From: Rahnella variigena
GTDB taxonomy: Bacteria > Pseudomonadota > Gammaproteobacteria > Enterobacterales > Enterobacteriaceae
NCBI RefSeq assembly: GCF_003610915.1
Contig: NZ_NSDJ01000001.1
Coordinates: 2,976,001-3,040,000, forward strand
Direction of reading: 5' to 3'
Length of the DNA stretch: 64,000 bases
The notes beneath the pieces were generated by a model. That model was not told the DNA's origin. It was given only the letters and a program-made list of their open reading frames with translations, and made no database searches. Shown piece by piece: positions 10,092 through 21,106 of this stretch. The position numbers were made by a program, and so were the translations under genes. Numbering within the stretch: position 1 is the first letter of the stretch; each line of letters starts with the position of its first letter.

Positions 10092-10113
10092 AAAGGGGCC
10101 TTTTGGCCCCTTT
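10092..10113. terminator. Bidirectional terminator between yeaE and yeaD
   Basis: Perfect 9-bp stem AAAGGGGCC / GGCCCCTTT with a TTTT loop, flanked by A on the left and T on the right. It serves the convergent genes yeaE (+) and yeaD (-). Confidence 0.85.
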
Positions 10114-10140
10114 GTCATCTATGCTGCAATCTCAAAGCGA

Positions 10141-11010
10141 TTATTTGCGGATGGAGAACGTCACCGCCAGGCGCGCTGGTGCAGCATGTGTAGAAATGTG
10201 TTTGTCTGAAACCTGCGCAGTTTCAACGCAGACCATGGTTTTGTAGCCGTCGTCTGGCATATCCGCCATGCTGACAGACAATTCAGAACCTGGGTTCCAG
10301 GCAACAACGTCAGAGTTGTTTTCGTGTGCAACAACCAGCGTGCGTTTCAGCACCGGATCGACGATTTCACTGGTAGCCTGCGGCTGGGTATAGATACGGT
10401 CAGTCTGGCCAGTGAAGGTCAAATCACCTTCGGTCTGCTTAGCTTTTGCGCCATCGACTTTATCGATAAAGCTGTTGCCAAGACCTTTGACAGACACACT
10501 GGCAATATCACCGATATTGAAATAAGTGTGAAGGGCGCTGTTAGCGTCGAAATCACCGGTAGATTCCAGTTCGATATGGCAGGTTGCGCCGAGCGTGAAG
10601 CGTGCGGTCAGCGTAAATTCGTGCGGCCACAGAGCCAGTGTCTCAGGAGAACTTTTCAGCGTTAAGGTCAGAACAACGCCTTCGTCAGTTTCCTGATGAT
10701 CCGTCAGTTCCCATGGCATGTTACGGGCGAAACCATGTGAGGGTTTACCTGCCGGACCGAACCATGGCCAGCAAATTGGAATACCGCCACGAATAGCGAC
10801 GCCTTCTTTAAACGCACTGGCGCTGCTCATCCAAAGCACAGGTTCTTCACCTTCAGGCTGCCATGACAGCAGATGCGCGCCTTGCAGGGCAATTGCAGCA
10901 CGAACTTTTGGATGGGTAACAACGAGCACCGGCAGTTCGTCGATAAGACGCTGGCTGACGGAGGTAGTGATCTGGTTTACGACTGGAAGAGAAAAGAGTT
11001 GTTCTGTCAT
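10141..11010 (-). CDS. yeaD: Hexose-6-phosphate mutarotase YeaD
   Basis: Aldose-1-epimerase-like enzyme of 289 residues that interconverts the anomers of glucose 6-phosphate and similar sugars. The motif RGGIPICWPWFGP, the segment GFARNMPWEL and the histidine in ALHTYF are characteristic of the YeaD/YMR099c branch of the galactose mutarotase superfamily. It follows gapA on the same strand (gap 167 bases), as in E. coli, but a gapA terminator lies between, so it probably has its own promoter. Confidence 0.93.
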   Translation of the reverse strand: MTEQLFSLPVVNQITTSVSQRLIDELPVLVVTHPKVRAAIALQGAHLLSWQPEGEEPVLWMSSASAFKEGVAIRGGIPICWPWFGPAGKPSHGFARNMPWELTDHQETDEGVVLTLTLKSSPETLALWPHEFTLTARFTLGATCHIELESTGDFDANSALHTYFNIGDIASVSVKGLGNSFIDKVDGAKAKQTEGDLTFTGQTDRIYTQPQATSEIVDPVLKRTLVVAHENNSDVVAWNPGSELSVSMADMPDDGYKTMVCVETAQVSDKHISTHAAPARLAVTFSIRK

Positions 11011-11131
11011 TATCTAAAGTCCTGTCAGGGTTAAAACTTCTAAGATTTTGAACCAAGACTACACATGAACCCAATCCCTCTGTTTGATCGCACTCATGTG
11101 CTGATAAAAAAGTGCATCCGACAGAAAGCAA

Positions 11132-11153
11132 AAGGGCGACTTGCGTCGCCCTT
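11132..11153 (-). terminator. Terminator of gapA
   Basis: Perfect 9-bp stem AAGGGCGAC / GTCGCCCTT with loop TTGC, 25 bases after the gapA stop. On the minus strand it is followed by TTGCTTTCTGT, a moderate U tract. Confidence 0.75.
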
Positions 11154-11177
11154 CAATCAGTTCATTCACATTGCCAA

Positions 11178-12188
<1,011 letters not shown>

Positions 12189-12385
12189 CTATTTTTTTAG
12201 TGAATAAAAGGTTGGTTGTAAAATTACAAAAACCTTGCTGAGCGTCAAGCGGAATCGTGTCAATTATTGCTGTAAGTCAAAGCGACGACCTACTATTGCT
12301 CGCTTATTGCACGTTCCGTTTTCTTAATCGGCTTACAACCACATGGGGGCGAAAAACTGAATATAAAGTACCGGAAGATCAGGAG

Positions 12386-12401
12386 TGTGATCGCCATCAC
12401 A
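12386..12401. promoter_or_regulatory. CRP (cAMP receptor protein) site upstream of gapA
   Basis: TGTGA-TCGCCA-TCACA is a perfect match to TGTGA-N6-TCACA. It lies about 210 bases ahead of gapA (-) and 126 bases ahead of msrB (+) in the 350-base divergent region. E. coli gapA is known to have CRP-dependent promoter activity, so gapA is the likely target. No other site in this region was recognised. Confidence 0.75.
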
Positions 12402-12526
12402 AGTTGCGAGTCAGGTAACGCTGATGCCATACAGTTTAGGCCAAAAGGGGCAGACCTGTTGTTAATTTTTTGTTATTATAAACTGTTATTTTAGTTGATT
12501 TTTATATTCGTCAGAGAACGATAAAC

Positions 12527-12940
12527 ATGAGCATCATAACCAAATCTTCCCCTGCACCCGAGCAACTCACTGAAATTCAACGTTATGTCACGCAAGATCA
12601 CGGAACAGAACCTCCTTTCTCCGGAAAGTTACTGCACAACCGCCGTGAAGGCATTTATCATTGCGTAGTCTGTGGAACCGCGTTGTTTTATTCCGATACT
12701 AAATACGATTCCGGCTGCGGCTGGCCAAGTTTTTATCAGCCAGTACAACCTGATGCGATTAAATATCTCACTGATAAAGCTCATAATAAGCAGCGCGTTG
12801 AGATACGCTGCTCAGGGTGTGAAGCGCATCTGGGGCACGTTTTCCCGGATGGTCCTAAGCCGACAGGCGAACGTTACTGTGTGAATTCGGCCTCAATGCG
12901 ATTTACTGATGGTCAGAGTGGTGACATAACCGCCGGGTAG
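12527..12940 (+). CDS. msrB: Methionine-R-sulfoxide reductase MsrB
   Basis: Repairs the R form of methionine sulfoxide in proteins, using thioredoxin. Length 137 residues as in E. coli. Two CxxC pairs (CVVC and CSGC) form the structural zinc site, GCGWPSF is the family signature, and the catalytic cysteine is Cys118 in RYCVNSASM. It is divergent from gapA, the same arrangement as in E. coli, and is followed by yeaC. Confidence 0.96.
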   Translation: MSIITKSSPAPEQLTEIQRYVTQDHGTEPPFSGKLLHNRREGIYHCVVCGTALFYSDTKYDSGCGWPSFYQPVQPDAIKYLTDKAHNKQRVEIRCSGCEAHLGHVFPDGPKPTGERYCVNSASMRFTDGQSGDITAG

Positions 12941-13037
12941 AGTGCCTTAAAAGTACGATGTAATTTACCCGACAAAATCGATTCAGCTATTATTCAAAAC
13001 CGTTTGAATAATAGCGTGGAGCTGAGGGCTCAGTCAG

Positions 13038-13310
13038 ATGGAAATTAATCAACTCATTGATGTAATGACACCGGAAATCTATGCACGCCTGGTGCAGGCC
13101 GTTGAACTCGGCAAGTGGCCAGATGGCGTGGCGCTGACGCCGGAACAGAAAGACCACAGCCTGCAGGCCGTGATGTTGTATCAGTCACGTCACAACGTCG
13201 ATGCCCAGCACATGAGCATCGGCACTGACGGGCAGATCGTCACCAAAAGTAAGCAGGAACTGAAACAGCAGTTTGCGCAGGAAACGCTGATAAAGCTGAA
13301 ACCTGAGTAA
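13038..13310 (+). CDS. yeaC: YeaC, DUF1315 protein
   Basis: A 90-residue cytoplasmic protein of unknown function, family DUF1315. It starts MEINQLIDVMTPEIY, has the conserved PDGVALTPEQK segment and a charged C-terminal helix. It lies 97 bases downstream of msrB on the same strand, the order seen in E. coli, and may be co-transcribed. A terminator follows. Confidence 0.9.
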   Translation: MEINQLIDVMTPEIYARLVQAVELGKWPDGVALTPEQKDHSLQAVMLYQSRHNVDAQHMSIGTDGQIVTKSKQELKQQFAQETLIKLKPE

Positions 13311-13330
13311 CGACTGCTTCAGCAGAATAA

Positions 13331-13355
13331 AAAAGGGCGCGACAAAGCGCCTTTT
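13331..13355 (+). terminator. Terminator after yeaC
   Basis: Stem AAAAGGGCGC / GCGCCTTTT (one bulged G), loop GACAAA, ending in TTTT. Confidence 0.75.
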
Positions 13356-13410
13356 GAAATTGATGTTACCTTCAGATAATAAAGGAATAAACGCTCAATT
13401 TTATCCCAAT

Positions 13411-14013
13411 ATGGACATCAATTTAGCTGGTTTTATCCCCGCACTACTTCCCGTTGCACTCTCTCCCGGCGCAAGTTTTACGCTTGCCATGAACAGTGCG
13501 CTGTCAGGCGGACGGAAAGGGCTTTTTAAGACGCTCACCGGAACCGCTCTCGGCATTTATACCCATGCAATTCTTATCGGGCTGGGCATTACCTCTTTGC
13601 TGGTGGCATCCCCGATGCTATTCACAATGCTGAAAATTGCAGGCACGGCCTATCTGCTCTGGCTGGGGATCCAGCTTATCCGCAGTGGCCTCAATGCGCG
13701 TGAAATAGTGTTCGACAGCAGCGGGTCAGCGGTAACATTAAAAGATGCCTGGCTCGCGAATGTACTCAACCCAAAAGCCATTATGTTTTATCTCACCGTG
13801 GTGTCGCAATTTGCCGGCAGCCAGGGTGAAATCAGTCATTATATGATTCTGGCGACCGTGCATATTGCGGTGATGTCCGTCTGGCTTATCGCTGTCAGCA
13901 GGGCTCTTATTTTCTCTGCGAATAAGATAAACACCGTTACCCTGAAAAAGGTCGTGAATATAGCAGGTGGGGGATTACTGGTTATTTTTGCGCTGAGTAG
14001 TTTTCTGCTTTGA
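13411..14013 (+). CDS. LysE/RhtB family amino-acid exporter
   Basis: Inner-membrane exporter of about 200 residues with six hydrophobic segments. The LysE/RhtB signature is present: PVALSPGASFTLAMNSALSGG near the N terminus, GTALGIYTHA, YLLWLGIQLI, and NPKAIMFYLTV in the middle. It probably exports an amino acid such as leucine, threonine or homoserine; the substrate is not evident. E. coli has leuE (yeaS) a few genes away from yeaC, but this protein does not look like a close LeuE copy. The start is uncertain: the ATG at 13411 suits the family, while an ATG at 13363 in the same frame would add 16 residues; neither has a good ribosome binding site. Confidence 0.82.
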   Translation: MDINLAGFIPALLPVALSPGASFTLAMNSALSGGRKGLFKTLTGTALGIYTHAILIGLGITSLLVASPMLFTMLKIAGTAYLLWLGIQLIRSGLNAREIVFDSSGSAVTLKDAWLANVLNPKAIMFYLTVVSQFAGSQGEISHYMILATVHIAVMSVWLIAVSRALIFSANKINTVTLKKVVNIAGGGLLVIFALSSFLL

Positions 14014-14048
14014 AGTGGCGGGCGGGTTAAAGATTTCGCTGTTCTTTA

Positions 14049-14076
14049 TCGTCCTGCTAATCCTTTAGCAGGACGA
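14049..14076. terminator. Hairpin between the LysE-type gene and pncA
   Basis: Perfect 12-bp inverted repeat TCGTCCTGCTAA / TTAGCAGGACGA with a 4-base loop, between two convergent genes. T tracts are weak on both strands. Confidence 0.55.
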
Positions 14077-14082
14077 CAAAAT

Positions 14083-14712
14083 TCACGCCGTTACCGCTAC
14101 GGACGTACTGACCTTCACCCCTGCAGCCCGCATCGCTTCAACCGCTTGTGCGCTGTCTTCCGGCTGTAAGTTCACGCCACGACAACCATCGGTCAGCAAC
14201 GTCACCTGATAGCCCAGTTCCAGTGCGTCGAGCACAGTGAATTTTACGCAGTAATCGGTGGCCAGTCCCATCACGTACAGATGCGTTACATGCGCCGCTT
14301 TCAGCCAGTCGTTTAGCACAGTTGCTGCGCGGTGCCCGTTATCGTAAAAGGCGCTGTAACTGTCGATGTCCGGATTTGTGCCTTTTTGTACGACGAAGTC
14401 TACCAGCGGCAGGTTCAGGGCAGGATGAAACTCAGCCCCGGGTTCCTGCTGAACACAGTGAACCGGCCACCAGACTTGCGGCAGCCCGTTCAGTTCGCCC
14501 GATGTCCAGGCCTCTGCGTGCGAGTTAGTGGCAAAACTGCGATGGCCGGCAGGATGCCAGTCCTGTGATGCCAGCACCGGGATGCCATGGCTTTTACACC
14601 ACGCCATCATCTGATTAGCCACCGCCACCGTATCATCGCCGTCCGTGACCGCCAGCGCGCCGCCGCGACAAAAGTCATTTTGCAGATCGACCAGCAATAA
14701 AGCAGATTTCAT
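14083..14712 (-). CDS. pncA: Nicotinamidase PncA
   Basis: Hydrolyses nicotinamide to nicotinate for NAD salvage; also activates pyrazinamide. The 209-residue protein has the catalytic triad Asp9 (LLVDLQNDF), Lys110 (VVQKGTN) and Cys155 (ATDYCVKF), and the metal ligands Asp51 and His53 (SQDWHP) and His85. It starts 12 bases after the ansA stop on the same strand, so ansA-pncA is an operon as in E. coli. Confidence 0.96.
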   Translation of the reverse strand: MKSALLLVDLQNDFCRGGALAVTDGDDTVAVANQMMAWCKSHGIPVLASQDWHPAGHRSFATNSHAEAWTSGELNGLPQVWWPVHCVQQEPGAEFHPALNLPLVDFVVQKGTNPDIDSYSAFYDNGHRAATVLNDWLKAAHVTHLYVMGLATDYCVKFTVLDALELGYQVTLLTDGCRGVNLQPEDSAQAVEAMRAAGVKVSTSVAVTA

Positions 14713-14724
14713 ATCGTCCCTTAT

Positions 14725-15738
14725 TTATTCGGTCAGTTCGCCACGCAGGTTCTGCTGCATCAGTTCGCGGATTTCTTCCGGAGTGTGTGTCTGGCTGAGC
14801 AGATAATGCAATTTGGTCAGCGCCGCTTCGACGGTCATATCAAACCCGCTGATCACGCCGGAATGCGCCAGCGCATTACCGGTCGCATAGCCGCCCATAT
14901 TGACGCGCCCTGAGATGCATTGCGTCAGATTAACCACCACGATGCCGCGTTCAGACGCGTCTTTCAGCACTTTCAGCAAATCGCCTTTTTGAGGCGCGTT
15001 ACCGACACCGTAAGAGCGCAGGATCAGGGCTTTCACCGGTTGCATCAGGAAGTTCTGCACAACTTCTGCGGAAATGCCCGGATAAATCGTTACCACGCCG
15101 ATAGGCTGCGGGGTGATGTGATGAACTTTCAGCTTTGCGGCGGGAGCAACAGGCAGCGACGGCGTAGAAAGGCGGCGGATGTGGATCCCGGCTTCCAGCA
15201 GCGGCGAAAGGTTCGGTGAGGCAAAGGCATCAAAACCATCTGCGTGTGCTTTGGTGCTGCGGTTCCCGCGATACAGACGGTTGTTGAAGAACAGGGTGAC
15301 TTCGTTGACCGGATGGTTCGCCGCGATGTAAAGCGAGTTCAGCAGGTTGATCTGCCCGTCGGAACGCAACGCTTCTAGCGGGATTTGTGACCCTGTCACA
15401 ATCACCGGCTTGCTGAGATTTTCCAGCATGAAAGACAGCGCAGAAGCGGTGAACGCCATGGTATCCGTGCCATGCAGGATGACGAAACCGTCGTACTCGT
15501 CGTAATGCGCCTGAATATCATCGGCGATATGCTGCCAGTCTTCCGGCGTCATGTCGGAAGAATCCATCAGTGGCGCATATTCCTGAATGGTGAATTCAGG
15601 CATTTCAGGACGATGGAATTCAGGCATTAGTGCCAGCTGACGCTGTAAATGTCCGGAAACCGGAATGTAACCTTGTTCAGAACGCTGCATACCGATTGTG
15701 CCGCCGGTGTAGGCAACGTAAATAGATTTTTTAGTCAT
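14725..15738 (-). CDS. ansA: Cytoplasmic L-asparaginase I
   Basis: Hydrolyses L-asparagine to aspartate and ammonia. The 337-residue protein has both asparaginase threonine motifs: YTGGTIGM near residue 10-17 and HGTDTMAFTASALSFM near residue 90. There is no signal peptide, which separates it from the periplasmic AnsB. Length and the C-terminal region match E. coli AnsA (338 residues). It heads the ansA-pncA operon. Confidence 0.96.
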   Translation of the reverse strand: MTKKSIYVAYTGGTIGMQRSEQGYIPVSGHLQRQLALMPEFHRPEMPEFTIQEYAPLMDSSDMTPEDWQHIADDIQAHYDEYDGFVILHGTDTMAFTASALSFMLENLSKPVIVTGSQIPLEALRSDGQINLLNSLYIAANHPVNEVTLFFNNRLYRGNRSTKAHADGFDAFASPNLSPLLEAGIHIRRLSTPSLPVAPAAKLKVHHITPQPIGVVTIYPGISAEVVQNFLMQPVKALILRSYGVGNAPQKGDLLKVLKDASERGIVVVNLTQCISGRVNMGGYATGNALAHSGVISGFDMTVEAALTKLHYLLSQTHTPEEIRELMQQNLRGELTE

Positions 15739-15812
15739 CGACGATGTTCTTTTTTAGAAAGGTGAAAGCAACTGCGCTAAGTATAAAGGCTTCGCGACGG
15801 GTGTCCCACCAT

Positions 15813-15847
15813 AAAAAAGCCCGGAGTTCTCAGTGAGCACTCCGGGC
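15813..15847 (-). terminator. Terminator of sppA
   Basis: Perfect 9-bp stem GCCCGGAGT (15819-15827) / ACTCCGGGC (15839-15847), with six A on the plus strand forming the U tract for the minus strand. It separates sppA from ansA. Confidence 0.85.
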
Positions 15848-15904
15848 AGTGAATTAGGGTGGATCTTTATCCGACTTTATTCCGCTTAATCCCAAAACGG
15901 AACG

Positions 15905-17758
15905 TTACTTCACATCACCACAGGTCAGGCAAAGTGCGTAACGGTTTTGCGGGTCATTCATGTTGCTAAACAGGTCAGCCTGGGATTTCAGCTCCATCGC
16001 CATTTTGCCCACCGGCGCAGGCAGATAAGCCTGAATCGCTGCTGGCAGCATGGCATGAACGGATGCACTCACTTGTGAGAACACCAGGTCGCTCAGGCTT
16101 GGCTCGCTGACATACCAGTTCAGTTGCCATTTCGGCAGCTTCGCCAGATCAGCGGCTTTTTTCACGGCGTCATCGAAATCACCCAGCTCATCCACCAGGC
16201 CGTTGGCCTTGGCGTCAGAACCAATCCAAACGTGGCCTTGCGCAATCTGGTCGATTTCTTCAGGCGTTTTGTGGCGTGAGTCGGCAACCAGACCTAGGAA
16301 GGTTTTATAACCATTCTCGATGTTCAGCTGCATCATCTGCGAGAACTCAGGTGGCAGCGCTTTGGTGGAGGCAATATCCGCCAGCGGCGATGTTGCCACG
16401 CCGTCAGTGTGAACGCCGGCGTAGTCCAGCGTGTTCTGATAGGTGTTGATCACGCCAAAGATACCGATGGAACCGGTGAGGGTGCTCGGGCTGGCGATGA
16501 TGTAGTTCGCTGGCGTTGAAATCCAGTAACCGCCGGATGCCGCCATACCGCCCATGGAAACCACCACTGGTTTGCCTGCGGCTTTCGCAGCAGCCAGTTC
16601 AGAGCGGATCACTTCAGAGGCACTGACGCTGCCGCCCGGGCTGTTAACGCGTAAGACAATCGCTTTCACTTTCGGATCCAGACGGGCATCACGAATTTGC
16701 TGCGCGGTCGTGTCGCCACCGACTGCACCCGGTTGTTCTTCACCGTCATTGATCGCACCGGTCGCGAAGATTACCGCGATTTGTGGCTCGTTATTGTCCG
16801 GTTTTGGTTTCGGCGAATAATCGTAGATGCTGGTGTAGTTAAAGTCTTTGGTGTCTTTATTCCAGCCAAAGGCTTTCACCATCTCGTTATCCGCTTCGGT
16901 ACGGGAAGCCAGCGCATCCACCAGTTTTGCTTTCAGCGCGTATTGCGCCATATCGCCGCCGGTTGCCTGCATACCCGCTAATACACCTGCTGCGCCAGGG
17001 AACAATTGCTCAGGTGTGATCTGACGGTTTGCCGACACGGTATTGAGATAGTTGGTCCACAATCCACCCACCCAGCGACTGTCTGCTTCGCGTGCTGCAG
17101 GGGACATATCGTCACGGATCAGCGGTTCAACGGCGGATTTATAGGTTCCGACGCGGAAAATGTTGGTCGTGACTTTCAGCTTCTCAAGCAGGGATTTGTA
17201 ATACAGATTGTTGGTCGCAAAACCGTGCAAGTCCACCGCGCCTTGTGGCGACATGTAGATTTTGTTGGCGTAGCTCGCCAGATAATATTGCGACTGGTTA
17301 TAGCTGTCGCCGATGGCGTAAACCGGTTTGCCCGCGTCACGGAACTCACGCAGCGCCTTGCCAATATATTGCATAGAAGCCTGGTCAGTGCCGGTGAAAT
17401 CGGTCAGCTGCAAAACAATGCCGGTGACGTTTTTGTCATCTTTTGCGGCGCGCAGGGTATCGACCAGATCAAACAGGGAATTCTCCTGCAAACGGCTGCT
17501 CGACGTGCCCAGTAATTCGCGGCCCCACTGACGGACTTTATTATTCACCGAAGGCTTATCCACCACGGAACCACTCAGGTCAACCAGCAGCGCGCCTTTG
17601 GTGGTGTCGACGGGTTTGTCCTGCACGGCGTACCAGATGCCCACGCCAGCCAGAATGATCAGAATAAGGAAAACGTTGAGAATGAATTCTCTGACGAAAT
17701 TAAGAAGACGCCAGGTCCACTTAAAAAAACCGGCGATAATTCGCCACAATGTGCGCAT
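15905..17758 (-). CDS. sppA: Signal peptide peptidase SppA (protease IV)
   Basis: Inner-membrane serine protease that degrades cleaved signal peptides, 617 residues, close to the 618 of E. coli. One membrane anchor lies near residues 22-45 ([19 protein letters not shown]). The two-domain long form is complete: the catalytic lysine is Lys207 in GTYKSAVEP in the N-terminal half and the nucleophile is Ser408 in MAASGGYW in the C-terminal half. It is divergent from ydjA. Confidence 0.96.
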   Translation of the reverse strand: MRTLWRIIAGFFKWTWRLLNFVREFILNVFLILIILAGVGIWYAVQDKPVDTTKGALLVDLSGSVVDKPSVNNKVRQWGRELLGTSSSRLQENSLFDLVDTLRAAKDDKNVTGIVLQLTDFTGTDQASMQYIGKALREFRDAGKPVYAIGDSYNQSQYYLASYANKIYMSPQGAVDLHGFATNNLYYKSLLEKLKVTTNIFRVGTYKSAVEPLIRDDMSPAAREADSRWVGGLWTNYLNTVSANRQITPEQLFPGAAGVLAGMQATGGDMAQYALKAKLVDALASRTEADNEMVKAFGWNKDTKDFNYTSIYDYSPKPKPDNNEPQIAVIFATGAINDGEEQPGAVGGDTTAQQIRDARLDPKVKAIVLRVNSPGGSVSASEVIRSELAAAKAAGKPVVVSMGGMAASGGYWISTPANYIIASPSTLTGSIGIFGVINTYQNTLDYAGVHTDGVATSPLADIASTKALPPEFSQMMQLNIENGYKTFLGLVADSRHKTPEEIDQIAQGHVWIGSDAKANGLVDELGDFDDAVKKAADLAKLPKWQLNWYVSEPSLSDLVFSQVSASVHAMLPAAIQAYLPAPVGKMAMELKSQADLFSNMNDPQNRYALCLTCGDVK

Positions 17759-17937
17759 GGTCTCTCCAACAAGACAGTTAAGTATCGCTATCCTAATGAC
17801 ACGCCGGAAAAAAGTCAGCTTTAAATCATGTCAGGATTTGGCAACGACGCATTATTTGAAAGCGCCTGATGCGTTGGAAAAAGGCGTAGCGGCTATGTTA
17901 ACGTAAGGTAAATAGCAATTATTCTCAGGAGATTAAA

Positions 17938-18489
17938 ATGGACGCTTTGGACTTGTTACTTAACCGCCGTTCCGCTTCCCGTCTGGCTGCTCCTGCGCCG
18001 GCTGGCGAGGCGCTGCAAAACATCATCAACGCCGGTATGCGCGCGCCAGACCACGGTGCCTTGCAACCTTGGCGTTTCGTGATTGCAGAGAACGACGGGC
18101 TGACCCGTTTTAGTGAAGTGTTGCGTGCTGCCGCCATTAAAGATGGTGCGGATGAAAAAGCCATCGAGAAAGCCACGCAGGCGCCATTGCGTGCGCCGCA
18201 AATCATTACCGTTATCGCGGCCTGTAAAGAAAGCCCGAAAGTGCCGCAGTGGGAACAGTTGCTTTCCGCCGGTTGCGCTGTTCACGCCATGCAGATGGCG
18301 GCGCTGGCGCAGGGTTTCAACGGCATCTGGCGTACCGGCGCATGGACTGAACATGCGGATGTGCGCAAGGCTTTCAAGTGCGTTGAAAACGATAAAATTG
18401 TCGGTTTCCTGTATCTCGGCACACCGCAACTGAAAGCGAATTTGCAGGTCATCCCGGCTGACAGCACACCTTTTGTGAGCCATTTTTAA
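17938..18489 (+). CDS. ydjA: Nitroreductase family protein YdjA
   Basis: FMN-dependent oxidoreductase of the minimal nitroreductase type, 183 residues. Conserved features: [10 protein letters not shown] at the N terminus (FMN phosphate contacts), [14 protein letters not shown], and the C-terminal [10 protein letters not shown]. The physiological substrate is unknown. The ATG follows AGGAG at good spacing. In E. coli ydjA is followed by selD and topB; here topB follows directly after a terminator. Confidence 0.94.
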   Translation: MDALDLLLNRRSASRLAAPAPAGEALQNIINAGMRAPDHGALQPWRFVIAENDGLTRFSEVLRAAAIKDGADEKAIEKATQAPLRAPQIITVIAACKESPKVPQWEQLLSAGCAVHAMQMAALAQGFNGIWRTGAWTEHADVRKAFKCVENDKIVGFLYLGTPQLKANLQVIPADSTPFVSHF

Positions 18490-18510
18490 AAATTCATCCG
18501 TTCGTAAATT

Positions 18511-18550
18511 AACCGGTTTACATCGGCCTTTTCCGATAAAACCGGTTTTT
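18511..18550 (+). terminator. Terminator of ydjA
   Basis: Long stem made of AACCGGTTT / AAACCGGTT and an inner ATCGG / CCGAT around a CCTTTT loop, ending in TTTTT. Confidence 0.85.
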
Positions 18551-18713
18551 GCTGCCTATTTGAGCGACCATCGCTGCGGATCCTTCTATCCGTCTTACTA
18601 ATTGCGCCGCCAGCGGCTAACATAGCCACCTCTGCATGATGAGGACGTAGTGAAATGAAGGATGGGATAATGGAAATTTTTACAGCGATCACCCTGCAGG
18701 CAGGTACGGCCTG

Positions 18714-20663
18714 ATGCGTTTGTTCATTGCGGAAAAACCCAGCCTTGCCCGCGCCATTGCGGATGTCCTGCCAAAACCTCATCGCCGCGGCGACGGGTAT
18801 ATTGCCTGCGGCAACGATCAGGTTGTTACCTGGTGCGTCGGCCACTTACTCGAACAGGCTCAGCCCGACGCTTACGACAGCCGCTTTGCGCGCTGGTCGC
18901 TGGCAGATTTACCTATTATTCCTGAAAAGTGGCAGCTTCAGCCGCGTTCTTCCGTCGCCAAACAACTCAATGTCATTAAACGCCTGTTGCTGGAGGCGAC
19001 GCAGGTCGTCCACGCCGGTGACCCGGATCGTGAAGGGCAGTTACTGGTGGATGAAGTGCTGGATTATCTGGAACTGACGCCGGAAAAACGTCACGCGACC
19101 CAGCGCTGTCTGATAAACGATCTCAACCCGCAAGCCGTCGAACGTGCCATTGACCGCCTGCGTGACAACCGCGATTTTATTCCGCTGTGTGTTTCTGCGC
19201 TGGCCCGTGCCCGCGCGGACTGGCTTTACGGCATCAACATGACCCGCGCTTATACCATTCTTGGCCGCAACGCGGGCTATAACGGCGTGCTGTCCGTCGG
19301 GCGTGTGCAAACTCCGGTTCTCGGGCTGGTGGTGCGCCGCGACGAAGACATCGAAAACTTCGTGCCGAAAGATTTCTTTGAAGTGAAAGCGCATATCGTC
19401 ACGCCTGCCGACGAGCGTTTTATAGCGCTGTGGCAGCCGAGCGATTCCTGCGAGCCGTATCAGGATGAAGAAGGGCGTTTGTTGCATCGTCCGCTGGCCG
19501 ACCACGTGGTGGCGCGTATTGCCGGACAACCGGCGATGGTCACCGGCTATAATGATAAACGTGAGAATGATATTGCTCCGCTGCCGTTTTCGCTTTCGAC
19601 ATTGCAGATTGAAGGTTCGAAAGCCTTTGGTCTGAGTGCTCAGCAAATTCTTGATATCTGTCAGAAATTGTATGAAACGCACAAATTGATTACGTATCCT
19701 CGTTCGGATAGCCGATATCTACCAGAGGAGCATTTTGCCGGTCGTCATTCTGTCATCAACGCCATCGGCGTTCACCGGCCGGATCTGATGCCGCAACCGG
19801 TGGTGGATACCGATATACGCAACCGGTGCTGGGACGACAAAAAGGTTGATGCTCACCATGCGATTATCCCGACTGCGCGCAGCAGTAACGTGAATCTTAC
19901 CGAAGACGAACGCAAAATTTACGGTCTGGTGGCACGTCAGTATCTGATGCAGTTTTGCCCGGATGCGGTGTATCGCAAATGCGTTATCGATCTGGATATC
20001 GCGGGCGGAAAATTTATCGCCAAGGCGCGTTTCCTGGCGGAAGCGGGCTGGCGTACTTTGCTGGGCAGTAAAGAACGCGACGAAGAAAACGAAGGCACGC
20101 CGCTGCCGGTGGTCGCCAAAGGTGACGAACTGTTATGCGAGCGCGGGGAAGTGGTTGAGCGACAAACTCAGCCACCACGACCGTTTACCGATGCCACACT
20201 GCTTTCTGCCATGACCGGGATTGCGCGTTTTGTGCAGGATAAAGAACTGAAAAAAATCCTGCGTGCGACGGACGGTCTGGGCACAGAAGCCACGCGTGCC
20301 GGGATTATCGAGCTGCTGTTCCGTCGTGAATTTTTATACAAGAAAGGGCGCTATATTCATTCCAGCGATACCGGACGCGCACTGATCCACTCGCTGCCGG
20401 ATATTGCAGGGCGGCCAGATATGACCGCCGACTGGGAATCAACGCTGACGCGTATCAGTGAAAAGAGCTGCCGTTATCAGGATTTCATGCAACCGCTGGT
20501 CGCGACGTTGCAGAATCTCATCATGCAGGCCAAAACGAACCGGGTGTCTTCGGCATTCCGCAGTCTGCCTTCCAAACCGGCGGCCGCTGCGGCGAAAGGC
20601 AAAAGCGCCCCCAAACGCCGTAAAGCGAGCACTAAAGGGAAGGAAGCAAACAGTGATGAATAA
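18714..20663 (+). CDS. topB: DNA topoisomerase III
   Basis: Type IA topoisomerase that decatenates replication and recombination intermediates. The 649-residue protein begins with the Toprim domain ([15 protein letters not shown], then [11 protein letters not shown] with the metal-binding DxDxE-like acidic residues). The active-site tyrosine is Tyr328 in [10 protein letters not shown], the same number as in E. coli. The C-terminal tail after about residue 610 is rich in Lys, Ala and Ser, as in the family. The coding region overlaps the start of ynjH by 8 bases. Confidence 0.97.
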   Translation: MRLFIAEKPSLARAIADVLPKPHRRGDGYIACGNDQVVTWCVGHLLEQAQPDAYDSRFARWSLADLPIIPEKWQLQPRSSVAKQLNVIKRLLLEATQVVHAGDPDREGQLLVDEVLDYLELTPEKRHATQRCLINDLNPQAVERAIDRLRDNRDFIPLCVSALARARADWLYGINMTRAYTILGRNAGYNGVLSVGRVQTPVLGLVVRRDEDIENFVPKDFFEVKAHIVTPADERFIALWQPSDSCEPYQDEEGRLLHRPLADHVVARIAGQPAMVTGYNDKRENDIAPLPFSLSTLQIEGSKAFGLSAQQILDICQKLYETHKLITYPRSDSRYLPEEHFAGRHSVINAIGVHRPDLMPQPVVDTDIRNRCWDDKKVDAHHAIIPTARSSNVNLTEDERKIYGLVARQYLMQFCPDAVYRKCVIDLDIAGGKFIAKARFLAEAGWRTLLGSKERDEENEGTPLPVVAKGDELLCERGEVVERQTQPPRPFTDATLLSAMTGIARFVQDKELKKILRATDGLGTEATRAGIIELLFRREFLYKKGRYIHSSDTGRALIHSLPDIAGRPDMTADWESTLTRISEKSCRYQDFMQPLVATLQNLIMQAKTNRVSSAFRSLPSKPAAAAAKGKSAPKRRKASTKGKEANSDE

Positions 20664-20973
20664 TGTACTGGTGAGAAATGTGCTGATGGTGTTACTGGCC
20701 GGTTCCGCGCTGCTGTCTGCACCGGCGATGGCAAACCGCAGTAATATCGGTAACGGCGCAGATATCGTGGTGCCGTTGCCGCCGCAAATCTGGGAAAACA
20801 GCGGCAGCAGCAACAATAACAGTGCGCCGACCTGCCATAACTGCTGCATCTACAATAACCAGAGTTACAGCGAAGGCGCGGTAGTGACGGCGGACAGCGT
20901 AGTGTTGCAATGCTCACGCGACCCGAATGTGGTTGGTACCAATGCACTCAAATGGGAAGTGTTGAAGAAATAA
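20656..20973 (+). CDS. ynjH: YnjH, secreted DUF1496 protein
   Basis: A 105-residue exported protein of unknown function. Residues 1-25 form a signal peptide ([17 protein letters not shown]). The mature part has VVPLPPQIW, a Ser/Asn-rich stretch, and a conserved cysteine cluster [15 protein letters not shown] plus LQCSRDP, matching E. coli YnjH. The cysteines suggest disulfide bonds in the periplasm. Translation can start at ATG 20656 or the GTG just before it; both overlap the end of topB, so translation is probably coupled. In E. coli ynjH is close to topB but not overlapping. Confidence 0.88.
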   Translation: MNNVLVRNVLMVLLAGSALLSAPAMANRSNIGNGADIVVPLPPQIWENSGSSNNNSAPTCHNCCIYNNQSYSEGAVVTADSVVLQCSRDPNVVGTNALKWEVLKK

Positions 20974-20982
20974 GACTTTCTT

Positions 20983-21047
20983 AAAGCTTTTGATTTTCTC
21001 AAGACCTCTGATTTTCTCAAGGCTTCTGATTTCTCAATACTTCTGAC
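20983..21047 (+). repeat. 18-bp tandem repeat, about 3.6 copies
   Basis: Three successive units of 18, 18 and 17 bases share CTCTGATTTTCTCAAG-like sequence (20983-21000, 21001-21018, 21019-21035), followed by a partial unit to 21047. The repeat lies between the ynjH stop and its terminator, so it is part of the 3' untranslated region. It looks like a slippage product. Confidence 0.75.
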
Positions 21048-21051
21048 AAAG

Positions 21052-21087
21052 AAAAGGCGCGGACTGTTTCCAGTTTCGCGCCTTTTT
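21052..21087. terminator. Bidirectional terminator between ynjH and nudG
   Basis: Perfect 10-bp stem AAAAGGCGCG / CGCGCCTTTT with a 15-base loop that can pair further (ACTG / CAGT), followed by TTTTTG. Confidence 0.88.
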
Positions 21088-21106
21088 GTTTGAAGGGTTG
21101 ATACAG

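Noticed and set aside
13354..13410. Longer N terminus for the LysE-type protein
   Set aside because: The extra residues are polar, overlap the yeaC terminator and do not fit the family, which starts close to the first membrane segment.
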